DNA of 64,000 nt from Bacillus sp. EB01 (GTDB lineage: Bacteria; Bacillota; Bacilli; Bacillales; Cytobacillaceae): NCBI RefSeq assembly GCF_000613125.1, contig NZ_HG964497.1:3960372-4024371 (forward strand). Reading direction: 5' to 3'. Of this stretch, positions 28,076 to 36,770 are shown one piece after another. The stretch's first letter is position 1, and every line of letters starts with the position of its first letter. A model generated the notes under the pieces. That model was not told where the DNA came from and did no database searches. It worked only from the letters and a program-made list of their open reading frames with translations. Made by a program: the position numbers and the translations under genes.

Positions 28076-28573
28076 TTACAAATCATTATGAATTTCTTTT
28101 TGTGCTAGAATGCTGAAAAGGACTAGTCCTAAGCCAGCACTATCACCTGCTGAGTTTTCCCGACTTAAAAATTCATCAATAACCGGATTACTTGTTTTAA
28201 AATACGCTGAAACATTCTCAGCCATTTGTTCAAATCCATGTTTATGTAACCCTATAAACTCAAAGATTGCTAAGTTTTTGCTCTTGTACCGCTCTGGATT
28301 CGTAACAGGTTTTATCTCGTAAAAAGATTTTTTTTGGTTGTGAGTAAAAATTTCTGGTACCTTTTGTTCGTTTTCAACGTTACCTATTTCTAAAACATTC
28401 ACTCCCAGGAGAAATATACCACTACCTTTTATTACTTCTTCTGGGTCATGATAACCTGTAACTATATATTGAAGTTCATCAAGCAGCACAATTGGAAACT
28501 CGTAAATAAACAATAGAAAAGATACAACTGTTGAAAACACAAAGATCCGTTTTGGGATACGTATTTTCCTAAT
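28076..28573 (-). pseudogene. 3' part of an IS-interrupted membrane protein with a Lon/S16-like motif
   Basis: An open frame of about 165 host codons. It has a membrane segment near the start (FVFSTVVSFLLFIYEFPIVL), then a soluble part ending ENSAGDSAGLGLVLFSILAQ, which resembles the Ser-containing active-site segment of Lon/YlbL (S16) peptidases. The frame stops at a TAA (28076-28078). Reading through it gives IGVTGAI, as expected of that fold, before further stops, so the catalytic-Lys half is missing. The frame stays open into the right end of the adjacent insertion element, giving a spurious start MGIVQ at 28588. The matching 5' part is at 29874-30110. Family assignment is by eye only. 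Confidence 0.6.
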
Positions 28574-28760
28574 TTGAACTATCCCCACCTATCAGCTGCC
28601 GCTGATTGAGGAAGGGGATTCCTAAGTAAAGAAACCTATCAGTTTCTAGTTGATTAGGCTATCCCTGTCGTCCCGACAGTTAGGAGACGAATGGCTTCGT
28701 TCCGGAGATTTCTTCCTGCGTTAATATCCCTGTCATGTTCCATGCCACATTCCGGACACA
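28574..28760 (-). ncRNA. Predicted omega (reRNA) RNA of the TnpB element
   Basis: In this family the guide RNA overlaps the 3' end of tnpB and the element right end. The right-end hairpins end at 28574, so the guide would be the flanking host bases on the minus strand, ATTAGGAAAATACGTATCCC (28554-28573). The 5' limit is arbitrary. This is inference from family knowledge and not a covariance search. Confidence 0.4.
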
Positions 28761-29802
28761 CCCATTTGCGGAGGTTTAAATCCTTAACGCCCTCGTGTTT
28801 GTAGCCGCAATTTGAGCACAGCTGGCTGGATGCAAAGGTCTTTGAAACCGCCACAATTTTCTTTCCATACCAATTTGCCTTGTACTCCAGCATAGTGCGG
28901 AATTGGGACCAGGATACTTCACTGATGGATTTGGCAAGCTTGTGATTTTTAAGAAGAGGGTATACCTGCAGATCCTCAATACCGACGACATCGTGGTTTT
29001 TGATGATTTCGGTAGAGATCTTCTGCAGGTAATCTGACCTTGCATTCACAATTTGTTCATGTAGCCTTGCAACTTCGCGTTTCTGTTTTTGGTAGTTCTT
29101 GGCTTCACTCAAAGGTTTCTTGTTCTTTATAGCCTGTTCCCGCCTTCGGGAGAGGATGCGTAGTGCTTTTATTAATTTCTCTTCCATCGTCCGGAAGAAT
29201 TTCGGATTTTTGTATGAGGTACCATTTGAGAGTATGGCAAAATCCTTTAAACCCATGTCAACTCCAACCACTGAACCCGTTTTTACCTTAGGCGGGACTT
29301 CCTGTTCAGCCAGGATTGAAACAAAGTACTTACCCGAGGGGCTGCGGCGGATCGTGGCATTTAAAATTCTGCCTTCAATTTCCCTGCTTTTGGCAAATGT
29401 GACAAGCCCAAGCTTTGGCAATTTCAGCTTATTGCCCACTATAGCAATATTTCCGTTTGTGTGCTTGGAGGTATAGGATTGGACTTTGTTTTTCTTTGAT
29501 TTGAATCGTGGGGCTTTTGTCTGTTTTTTAAAAAACCTTTCGAACGAATCGGAAAGATGCTGGAGGGATGTTTGTACTGCCGTACTGTCGACTTCCTTTA
29601 ACCAGGGAAATTCCTTTTTCAGGACAGGAAGCTGGGAGGAACACTTGTTGTAGGACAGTCCTTTACCCTCTTCTTTATAGGAAGTATTCCATTTTTCAAG
29701 AAAGAGATTAAAGACGAACTGGGCGCACCCAATTGTCTTATTAATCAGAATTTCCTGTTTTTGATTTGGATAGATTCGAAATTTATACGCTTTTTTAATC
29801 AT
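28654..29802 (-). CDS. tnpB: RNA-guided endonuclease TnpB
   Basis: A 382-residue TnpB of IS200/IS605-type elements, an ancestor-like relative of Cas12 that cuts DNA under guide-RNA direction. The RuvC triad appears intact: Asp182 in [12 protein letters not shown], Glu276 in VGIEDLQ and Asp359 in HDRDINAG. The zinc ribbon is C329-x2-C332 and C349-x2-C352. An N-terminal OrfB_IS605 helix-turn-helix domain begins [13 protein letters not shown]. The ATG follows GGAAAGGGAG. The gene shows no truncation. It is a solitary tnpB, so mobility would need a transposase in trans. Confidence 0.93.
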   Translation of the reverse strand: MIKKAYKFRIYPNQKQEILINKTIGCAQFVFNLFLEKWNTSYKEEGKGLSYNKCSSQLPVLKKEFPWLKEVDSTAVQTSLQHLSDSFERFFKKQTKAPRFKSKKNKVQSYTSKHTNGNIAIVGNKLKLPKLGLVTFAKSREIEGRILNATIRRSPSGKYFVSILAEQEVPPKVKTGSVVGVDMGLKDFAILSNGTSYKNPKFFRTMEEKLIKALRILSRRREQAIKNKKPLSEAKNYQKQKREVARLHEQIVNARSDYLQKISTEIIKNHDVVGIEDLQVYPLLKNHKLAKSISEVSWSQFRTMLEYKANWYGKKIVAVSKTFASSQLCSNCGYKHEGVKDLNLRKWVCPECGMEHDRDINAGRNLRNEAIRLLTVGTTGIA

Positions 29803-29873
29803 ATAAACACTCCCTTTCCACCGGAACGTTTGTTCTAATTATACCACAGAAAGGAAAACTTTGGCTATCGCCA

Positions 29874-30110
29874 ATCGGCATTCATCTCTCCCTTATTGTT
29901 TGGCTCTGCCTGCACACAATTGAGGGAGTTTTCTGCCAGGTTATGATAAATTAAGAACATCATGAAGAATACGCTTATCAGGAATAGAACATTTACAAAG
30001 TAAAAACCTAAGATGAAACCCATTAGATATAACTATAAATCATTTAAATAAACAAGAATTGTTGCCGCAAAGGGTAAATTTTGATACTTTTCTTCGAATT
30101 CACTCCTCAT
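29874..30110 (-). pseudogene. 5' part of the IS-interrupted membrane protein gene
   Basis: Starting at ATG 30110, with AGGAG seven bases upstream, the frame reads MRSEFEEKYQNLPFAATIL... for 25 codons, meets an in-frame TAG (30033-30035), and continues in the same frame through a hydrophobic segment (GFILGFYFVNVLFLISVFF) to ...NNKGEMNAD at the left end of the insertion element. Joining GAT (29874) to ATT (28573) keeps the frame open into the 3' part. The gene is thus broken by the element, by the TAG and by the downstream TAA. The remaining bases up to mlpA (30111-30213) hold no gene. Confidence 0.55.
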
Positions 30111-30213
30111 TACCCATCTCCTAGCCTAAGATTCCTTTATAAATGTGCAATATTTCAAATTAATTTTACCGCTTTTTCCCTTCTGTAAAGAAACAACTTG
30201 GGTATCTATCCTC

Positions 30214-30248
30214 AAAAAAGCAGCCATTGCACTTTTGCAATGGCTGCT
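30214..30248 (-). terminator. Intrinsic terminator of mlpA
   Basis: AGCAGCCATTGCA pairs with TGCAATGGCTGCT (13 bp, loop AAAG) and is followed by six T residues on the minus strand. Confidence 0.95.
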
Positions 30249-30253
30249 ATCTT

Positions 30254-31492
30254 TTATTTCAATAAATTTGGAAGTTCTCCATCCGGACTGATCAAAGACA
30301 CGGAATAGTGATCTGTAAAGATTTTGTTGGCTAGCCCATCAACTCCAGGCTTTGTTACACTGTCAATTTCTTCAATAATTTCATCCAGTGTACGATGGTA
30401 TTTTAGGATGAGTTCATTTTTACCATTGCGGCTCATCCGGCTGTTTGTGCTTTCTAAGCTTAACATTAGGCTGCCTTTAAGCTGTTCCTTGCTATTGTTA
30501 AGCTCTTTCTCCGAGATGCCATCCCTCTTCAGTGTATCTAAGGTATCCTGTACCGTCTCGAAAAGCAGGTCGAGCTGCTTTGCTCCTGTTCCACCATAGA
30601 TGGTGACAATTCCGCTGTCCTGGTAGGCTGAATGGTAGGAAAAGACGGAATAGGCGAGTCCGCGCTGTTCACGAACGTCCTGGAATAAACGGCTGCTCAT
30701 GCTTCCGCCCAGTATATTGTTTAAGACAATCAGACTGTAGATGTCCTGGTGTCCAACCTTCAGGCCTTCAAAACCAATACAAAGATGTGCCTGCTCGGTT
30801 TCCTTCTTTCGGGACAGACGATTTGCATGGAATACTGGTTTGTCCTCACGAGGCTCAGCCTTTCCGCCTTCATAGGAACCGAAATGCTTTTCTACCTTGC
30901 CAATGAAAGTTTCAGCAATATTACCAGCAATCGAGATGACGACGTTTTCCGGTGTATAATGCGTATGGATATATTCCTTCAATTTGGTTCCATTAAAGGT
31001 TTCAAGCGTGCTTTCCGTTCCCAATATCGGATATCCCAGTGGATGGGACTCATAAACAGCTTTGCTTAACAGGTCATGGACGATGTCATCGGGTGTGTCA
31101 TCATACATCTTTATTTCTTCAAAGACGACATTTTTTTCTTTTTTCAATTCTTCTTCATCAAATACTGAATTGAAGAACATATCTGAAAGGATTTCCAGAG
31201 CAAAGTCGGCGTGTGTGTCAAGTACCTTTGCATAATAGCAAGTGTATTCCTTTGAAGTAAAAGCATTTACCTGGCCGCCAATGCTGTCGAATGATTCGGC
31301 AATTTCCCTGGCTGAACGGGTTTTTGTGCCTTTAAAAAACATGTGCTCAAGGAAATGCGATATCCCGTTGTTTTCTGGCGTTTCATTCCTCGAACCAGTG
31401 CCAATCCAGATTCCTATTGCAACCGATCGGACAGTCGGTATATTTTCAAGTACAACCCTTACTCCGTTTTGGCATGTATATTTCTTAATCAT
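30254..31492 (-). CDS. mlpA: M16-family zinc peptidase MlpA (YmxG)
   Basis: A 412-residue mitochondrial-processing-peptidase-like protease with the zinc motif H46-FL-E49-H50 and a downstream Glu region (FEEIKMYDDTPDD). In B. subtilis it is called MlpA/YmxG and lies between ylxY and ymxH, as here. Eight extra codons upstream are open, but AGGAGG stands six bases before ATG 31492 (MIKKYTCQNG), which matches family length. It is followed by a very strong terminator. Confidence 0.94.
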   Translation of the reverse strand: MIKKYTCQNGVRVVLENIPTVRSVAIGIWIGTGSRNETPENNGISHFLEHMFFKGTKTRSAREIAESFDSIGGQVNAFTSKEYTCYYAKVLDTHADFALEILSDMFFNSVFDEEELKKEKNVVFEEIKMYDDTPDDIVHDLLSKAVYESHPLGYPILGTESTLETFNGTKLKEYIHTHYTPENVVISIAGNIAETFIGKVEKHFGSYEGGKAEPREDKPVFHANRLSRKKETEQAHLCIGFEGLKVGHQDIYSLIVLNNILGGSMSSRLFQDVREQRGLAYSVFSYHSAYQDSGIVTIYGGTGAKQLDLLFETVQDTLDTLKRDGISEKELNNSKEQLKGSLMLSLESTNSRMSRNGKNELILKYHRTLDEIIEEIDSVTKPGVDGLANKIFTDHYSVSLISPDGELPNLLK

Positions 31493-31570
31493 TGAACTCC
31501 TCCTGTTCTTGGACAACTGCTGCGGCTATTCTTAGATTATTTTACATGTTTGTTCCCATTTCTCCAAATT

Positions 31571-32536
31571 TTAGCGCTTTTCTACTAGAACCGGGTGTAT
31601 CCTTTCTTCGGACAGCAATTCTGATATTGTACCTAATTTAAAGTCTTTCTCCTTCAAAATAAGAATCATCCGCTGTAATGCCGCAGCTGTCGGCTCAGTT
31701 GGATGCATTAAAATAATGGATCCGTTTGCCGTTTTGGTCGTGACACGGTTAAGAATTGTTTCAGGGCTTGGTTTTTGCCAGTCAATCGTGTCTACCGTCC
31801 ACATGATTGTTCCAAGCTTTTGTGACGCTGCTATTTCAGCGGTATTGGTACCAAGGCTGCCGCTCGGAGGAGCGAACCATTTGCTCTGTTTACCAGTGGT
31901 AGCTTCTATGACTTCATTGGTTTTTTTAAGTTCCTCAATAGCTCTTTCTTTCGTCACTTTTGCCATGTCTACGTGGGAATAGGAGTGATTTCCTACTTCA
32001 TGGCCACCATCAACAATCATCCTGGCAAGCTCTGGGTATTTTTTTACCCAATTTCCTTCAAGGAAAAAACTCGCAGAGACATTTTGTTTTTTTAGGACAG
32101 CAAGCATATCAGGCAAATATTCATTGCCCCATGCAACATTGACCGCAAAGGCTACCATTGGTTTTGAAGAATTGCCTCTATATAAAGGTGCTGGCGGCAG
32201 ATCCTTAAGATGGACCTTCGGCCGGGTTTCCCGAAATATAAGTTTGGAGGGATCGTATTTACCTTTTTTCTTCATTTTTTTATAGGAAGCATCTATATCA
32301 ATTTCATATCCATTGTACCCTGGTATCGCCTTCCAGATTTTATCGATTCGTGCATCCTCGGCCGCAATATTCTTCTCGGCAGCAGCTCCCTCAATTTTTT
32401 CATAGAGTTCGTCTTTTTGTTTCAAAACCGGTATACTGTCGGTTTTCAACGCCTCTACATAGCCAGAAACATATGGACTGTTAATCGCCAATAGTGCCAG
32501 GATACAAATAAAAAGAAATAAAAGTCCCCTTTTCAT
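31571..32536 (-). CDS. ylxY: Polysaccharide deacetylase-like protein YlxY
   Basis: A 321-residue exported or membrane-anchored protein with an N-terminal hydrophobic segment (about 4-24) and a NodB-type domain (about 125-310). The two-His metal motif is present (GNHSYSH), as are WFAPPSGS and LMHPTEPT. The first motif, usually TFDDG, reads AFAVNVAWG, so the metal-binding and base Asp residues are missing. This is also seen in B. subtilis YlxY, so it is a family feature. Activity as a deacetylase is doubtful. The start follows AAAGGGGGAAG. Confidence 0.9.
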   Translation of the reverse strand: MKRGLLFLFICILALLAINSPYVSGYVEALKTDSIPVLKQKDELYEKIEGAAAEKNIAAEDARIDKIWKAIPGYNGYEIDIDASYKKMKKKGKYDPSKLIFRETRPKVHLKDLPPAPLYRGNSSKPMVAFAVNVAWGNEYLPDMLAVLKKQNVSASFFLEGNWVKKYPELARMIVDGGHEVGNHSYSHVDMAKVTKERAIEELKKTNEVIEATTGKQSKWFAPPSGSLGTNTAEIAASQKLGTIMWTVDTIDWQKPSPETILNRVTTKTANGSIILMHPTEPTAAALQRMILILKEKDFKLGTISELLSEERIHPVLVEKR

Positions 32537-32667
32537 ATATACTTCCCCCTTTCCTACACAGTATGTTATGTAATAAGAGGTCAGAACATGCCCTGTCCAC
32601 TAAGTAACTCAATCTTTTCTTGCATAGCTTCTTTGTATTTGTAGAAATAAAATTTAAATTGCTTTAC

Positions 32668-32925
32668 GAACAAAAGCGCAAGCGCCTTGACCATCGCCGT
32701 ACAAAATGGAGGGGCTTCGACTGAGATAAAGTGAAACTTCCATCAGCGATTTTTGCTGATGGTTAGTTGAACGAATCGGACCTTTAGGATCAGTTGCCGA
32801 CGGAGGAGGCTTACTGAGCCTTAAGAGTGGGATAAAGGAATCACGAAGAGCGAATGCGATTCGATGATGACTTATCGTAGGGAGGAGACCTGAAGTTTGC
32901 TAGGCGATAGGCGCTGGAGCTAGAC
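32668..32925 (+). repeat. 258-bp structured repeat, copy A
   Basis: This copy and copy B (48262-48519) are both 258 bp and differ at about a dozen positions by eye. The ends are inverted-repeat-like: GAACAAAAGCGCAAGCGCC at one end and GGCGCTGGAGCTAGAC at the other. Inside is a perfect CCATCAGC/GCTGATGG hairpin (32742-32764 area) and a GATAAaGT / ACTTATC pairing. There is no open reading frame of note. It lies between pnp and ylxY. The surrounding 32537-33032 holds only this repeat, a short coding-like tail (32581-32673), a DnaA-box-like sequence and the pnp terminator. Confidence 0.9.
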
Positions 32926-32985
32926 GTAAACGAGCTAGATAAAAAAGTTATCCACAGTTGCGAAATCTAAAGTTTCCTTAACAAC

Positions 32986-33020
32986 AAAAAAAGAGGCTGC
33001 CACCAGTGGGACAGCCTCTT
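32986..33020 (-). terminator. Intrinsic terminator of pnp
   Basis: AGAGGCTG...CAGCCTCT hairpin followed by seven T residues on the minus strand, 12 bp beyond the pnp stop. Confidence 0.92.
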
Positions 33021-33032
33021 GGGATATTATTC

Positions 33033-35153
33033 TTACTTATTTTCCTGCTCAGCCTTTTCACGCTGTTCTTTTAGAACTGCCTTGCGGGAAAGGTTTACAC
33101 GGCCCTGCCTGTCAATCTCGGTAACCTTGACAAGCATTTCGTCACCGATTTTAACGACGTCTTCAACTTTGCCAACTCGCTCTTCAGCAAGCTCAGAAAT
33201 ATGGACAAGCCCATCTTTTCCGGCAAAAATTTCAACGAAGCAGCCGAATTTTTCAATCCGTTTTACTTTGCCTAAGTAATACTCACCCACAACAACTTCA
33301 CGAACGATATCTTCGATGATTTTCTTCGCTTTCTGGTTCATTTCTTCATTTGTAGAAGCAATGAATACTGTACCATCCTGCTCGATATCGATTTTAACGC
33401 CTGTTTCTTCAATAATCTTATTGATTTGTTTTCCGCTTGGTCCGATAACATCTCTGATTTTATCCGGATTGATGGTCATCGTCAAAATCTTAGGAGCATA
33501 TTGAGATAACTGAGCCCTTGGTTCTGCCAATGTGGATAGCATGGACTCGAGTATTTGCATACGGCCTTTCTTAGCCTGCCCCAAAGCTTCTTCCAGGATT
33601 TCACGGGATAAACCTTCAATCTTAATATCCATTTGAAGGGCGGTCACACCTTTTGAAGTACCGGCAACCTTGAAGTCCATATCACCAAGATGGTCTTCCA
33701 TTCCCTGGATATCTGTAAGTACAGTGTAATGTTCACCTGATTTAACAAGTCCCATTGCAATACCTGCTACAGGAGCTTTAATTGGAACCCCTGCATCCAT
33801 CATTGCGAGTGTACTCGCACAAATGCTTGCCTGAGAGGTTGAACCGTTCGACTCAAGAACTTCGGATACAAGACGGATTGTATAAGGGAAATCCTTCTCA
33901 GACGGAATAATAGGTTCAAGCGCCCTTTCTCCAAGTGCTCCGTGTCCGATTTCGCGGCGGCCTGGTCCCCTGATAGGGCCTGTCTCACCAACAGAGAAGA
34001 GTGGGAAATTGTAATGATGCATAAATCTTTTTTCTTCCTCAAGCCCAAGGCCATCCAGAATCTGAACGTCACCCATTGCACCAAGCGTACAGATGCTAAG
34101 CGCCTGAGTCTGGCCGCGTGTAAACAAGCCGGAGCCATGGGTACGGCTCAAGAGGCCAACTTGTGAAGACAGAGGACGGATTTCATCGACCCCGCGTCCG
34201 TCTGGACGAACTTTTTCTTCAGTTATCAATCGGCGAACCTCATCCTTAACTAATTTGTCGAGGATTTGTTTAACCTGCTTAAGGTCTTCATCAGTTGCTT
34301 CCTGATCTACATACTTTGCAAGAACTGCATCCTTCACTTCTTTGATGGCAGCTTCTCGGGCATGCTTTTCCTGGACCTGGATGGCGGAAATCATATCTTT
34401 TTCACAAAACTCAAGTACTTCCGCTTTTAATTCCTGGTCTACTTCATAAAGAGTTATCTCACGCTTTTCCTTGCCCACAGCCTTTACAATTTCATCCTGG
34501 AAGGCAATGAGACGCTTGATTTCCTCATGTCCAAACATAATTGCTTCAAGCATGACTTCCTCTGGAACTTCCAGCGCGCCTGCTTCAACCATGTTGATTG
34601 CATCCCTTGTCCCAGCAACGGCAAGGTGTATATCGCTCTTTTCGGCTTGTTCAACGGTCGGATTGATGACGAACTTTCCATCAACGCGGCCAACAATAAC
34701 ACCCGCGATAGGTCCTTCAAATGGAATGTCGGATACGCTGAGGGCGATTGAAGAGCCAAGCATTGCTGCCATATCAGATGGGCAATCCTGGTCAACACTC
34801 ATTACAATTGAAATAACTTGTACATCATTCCTGAATCCATCAGCAAAAAGCGGGCGGATCGGACGATCAATCAGGCGGCTTGCAAGGATTGCTTTTTCAC
34901 TTGGCCGGCCTTCACGCTTAATGAATCCGCCAGGAATTTTCCCAACAGCATATAGGCGTTCTTCGTAGTTTACAGTAAGTGGGAAGAAGTCCACATTTTT
35001 GGGTTCTTTTGAAGCAGTTGCTGTACTAAGTACTGCAGTATCTCCATAACGGACAAGGGCTGCTCCATTTGCCTGCTTTGCAAGCTGGCCAACTTCGACG
35101 GTAAGCTTGCGCCCCGCCCAATCAATAGAAAACTCTTGTTTCTTTGATTCCAT
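33033..35153 (-). CDS. pnp: Polynucleotide phosphorylase
   Basis: PNPase degrades RNA from the 3' end by phosphorolysis and is a main mRNA exonuclease of Bacillus. The 706-residue product has two RNase PH domains (about 1-210 and 310-530), a KH domain (about 555-615; [16 protein letters not shown]) and an S1 domain (about 622-690; [15 protein letters not shown]), with a charged tail. The ATG at 35153 follows AAAGAGGGG. rpsO lies 180 bp upstream with a terminator between, the standard Bacillus order. Confidence 0.98.
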   Translation of the reverse strand: MESKKQEFSIDWAGRKLTVEVGQLAKQANGAALVRYGDTAVLSTATASKEPKNVDFFPLTVNYEERLYAVGKIPGGFIKREGRPSEKAILASRLIDRPIRPLFADGFRNDVQVISIVMSVDQDCPSDMAAMLGSSIALSVSDIPFEGPIAGVIVGRVDGKFVINPTVEQAEKSDIHLAVAGTRDAINMVEAGALEVPEEVMLEAIMFGHEEIKRLIAFQDEIVKAVGKEKREITLYEVDQELKAEVLEFCEKDMISAIQVQEKHAREAAIKEVKDAVLAKYVDQEATDEDLKQVKQILDKLVKDEVRRLITEEKVRPDGRGVDEIRPLSSQVGLLSRTHGSGLFTRGQTQALSICTLGAMGDVQILDGLGLEEEKRFMHHYNFPLFSVGETGPIRGPGRREIGHGALGERALEPIIPSEKDFPYTIRLVSEVLESNGSTSQASICASTLAMMDAGVPIKAPVAGIAMGLVKSGEHYTVLTDIQGMEDHLGDMDFKVAGTSKGVTALQMDIKIEGLSREILEEALGQAKKGRMQILESMLSTLAEPRAQLSQYAPKILTMTINPDKIRDVIGPSGKQINKIIEETGVKIDIEQDGTVFIASTNEEMNQKAKKIIEDIVREVVVGEYYLGKVKRIEKFGCFVEIFAGKDGLVHISELAEERVGKVEDVVKIGDEMLVKVTEIDRQGRVNLSRKAVLKEQREKAEQENK

Positions 35154-35303
35154 GTATTTATTACCCCTCTTTCTGGCTCAATCACTTTTAAAAATGCTTC
35201 AGCGCTTTCCATGCAATTAGTTTACACTTTTAGGTATCGTAATAATAATAGTATTCACAAGATAATGCTGACTTAAAATATGTATAAAGTATTTTTACCT
35301 AAC

Positions 35304-35327
35304 AAAAAAGCGGGAAGATTCCCGCTT
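35304..35327 (-). terminator. Intrinsic terminator of rpsO
   Basis: AGCGGGAA-tc-TTCCCGCT hairpin followed by six T residues on the minus strand. Confidence 0.9.
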
Positions 35328-35334
35328 CTTTCTA

Positions 35335-35610
<276 letters not shown>

Positions 35611-35695
35611 TCACCTCCTAATTTTCTATCCCCATTTACTGAGCAAGCGCCGGTGATTCGACATGCCAAGCAAAGGTTCTTTTAGTACGTTAATA

Positions 35696-35724
35696 AGAAT
35701 ACAACTTTTCCCGCCAAAAAGCAA
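35696..35724 (-). promoter_or_regulatory. Sigma-A-type promoter of rpsO
   Basis: On the minus strand TTGCTT (35719-35724), 17 bp, TATTCT (35696-35701). The predicted leader to the rpsO ATG is about 85 nt. Confidence 0.6.
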
Positions 35725-35758
35725 GGAAAAACCTAAATTCAAGACAATTCAAATCTAT

Positions 35759-36709
35759 CTAACCAATACTCAAGCCAAAATGTACGGCTGCTCGTTCTTT
35801 GTCTTTGTTTATTTGCGAGACAAGTTCATTGATACCGGTAAATTTCTGTTCCTTCCTCAAATAAACATGCCATTCGACAATTACTCTCTGACCATAAATA
35901 TCCTCGTTAAAGTCGAATATATTAACCTCTATAGAAGGCTTAGGTGCTTTTTCCTTCTTGAAGGTTGGTTTGTACCCCATATTACAAACGCCATAATACC
36001 AGGAGCCGCCAACGTGGATTCGTACAGCATATACGCCCAGCGGAGGCAATAGGTATTCTCCAGTTAGCTCTACATTGGCAGTGGGAAAACCAATCGTCCT
36101 GCCTCGCTTATCACCATGAATGACCACCCCGGAAGTTGTATACATTCTGCCAAGCAGACCTTTGATAGCTTCCATTCTCCCTTGCATTATATATTGTCTA
36201 ATGAGAGTGGAACTAATTTTCTCTCCATTCAGCTCAAGCTTTTCAACCATGGAATAGCTGAATTGCCCCCGAGAGTGAAACGGCATCGTTTCCATGTTTC
36301 CTTTGCCCATTCGTCCGTAAGAATAATCGAAGCCAGCTGATACGTGTTGGATGTTGAGCCCAATAATATACTGATCTATAAATTCCTGAGGTGTCAGGTT
36401 TGCGAATTCATTCGAAAATTCGGCAATAAACAAAATATCCACACCTGTTTCAGCAATAAGCCTAATTTTTTCATCCATTGGTGTAATATATTCAATTTCC
36501 TGATCCATCCTGCCCAGCACAACCTTGGGATGGGGATGGAAGGTCATAACAGCAGTCTTCAGTCCCTTTTCTTCTGCATGCAAACGCGCATCGGAGATTA
36601 CCTTTTGATGTCCAAGATGAACCCCGTCGAAATAGCCAAGTGCAACTGAGGACGGCGGTAAATCATTTTTAGCGATATGATGGGGATATTTAAGATTGAT
36701 TACTTCCAC
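35759..36709 (-). CDS. ribF: Bifunctional riboflavin kinase/FAD synthetase
   Basis: RibF (RibC in B. subtilis) phosphorylates riboflavin to FMN and adenylates it to FAD. The 316-residue protein has an N-terminal nucleotidyltransferase domain (GYFDGVHLGH at 25-34) and a C-terminal flavokinase domain (GRTIGFPTANVEL at about 204-216). It follows truB by about 60 bp, the common arrangement, and lies before rpsO without a clear terminator. The start has GAAAAGGTGAAC at some distance. Confidence 0.96.
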   Translation of the reverse strand: MEVINLKYPHHIAKNDLPPSSVALGYFDGVHLGHQKVISDARLHAEEKGLKTAVMTFHPHPKVVLGRMDQEIEYITPMDEKIRLIAETGVDILFIAEFSNEFANLTPQEFIDQYIIGLNIQHVSAGFDYSYGRMGKGNMETMPFHSRGQFSYSMVEKLELNGEKISSTLIRQYIMQGRMEAIKGLLGRMYTTSGVVIHGDKRGRTIGFPTANVELTGEYLLPPLGVYAVRIHVGGSWYYGVCNMGYKPTFKKEKAPKPSIEVNIFDFNEDIYGQRVIVEWHVYLRKEQKFTGINELVSQINKDKERAAVHFGLSIG

Positions 36710-36770
36710 TACTGTTCACCTTTTCTGTTAAAGCAACTGCCAATCCTCATACCTTTTAGAGCTGTATGGG

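Larger units (their letters stand above)
28574..29873 (-). mobile_element. IS605/IS1341-type element carrying only tnpB
   Basis: A 1.3-kb element with a tnpB gene and no tnpA transposase. The right end (28574-28621) folds as ATCCCC...GGGGAT around an inner ATCAGC-ggca-GCTGAT hairpin and ends GATAGTTCAA, typical of this class. The left end has a TGGC-gata-GCCA hairpin next to a GTGGTATAATTAGAAC segment. There are no target duplications, as expected. Boundaries were set where the two halves of the interrupted host frame join (after GAT at 29874-29876) and may be off by a few bases on the left. Confidence 0.75.

Noticed and set aside
28574-28588. Start codon MGIVQ of the frame downstream of tnpB as a real gene start
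   Set aside because: These codons are the right end of the insertion element; the frame is the remainder of an interrupted gene.
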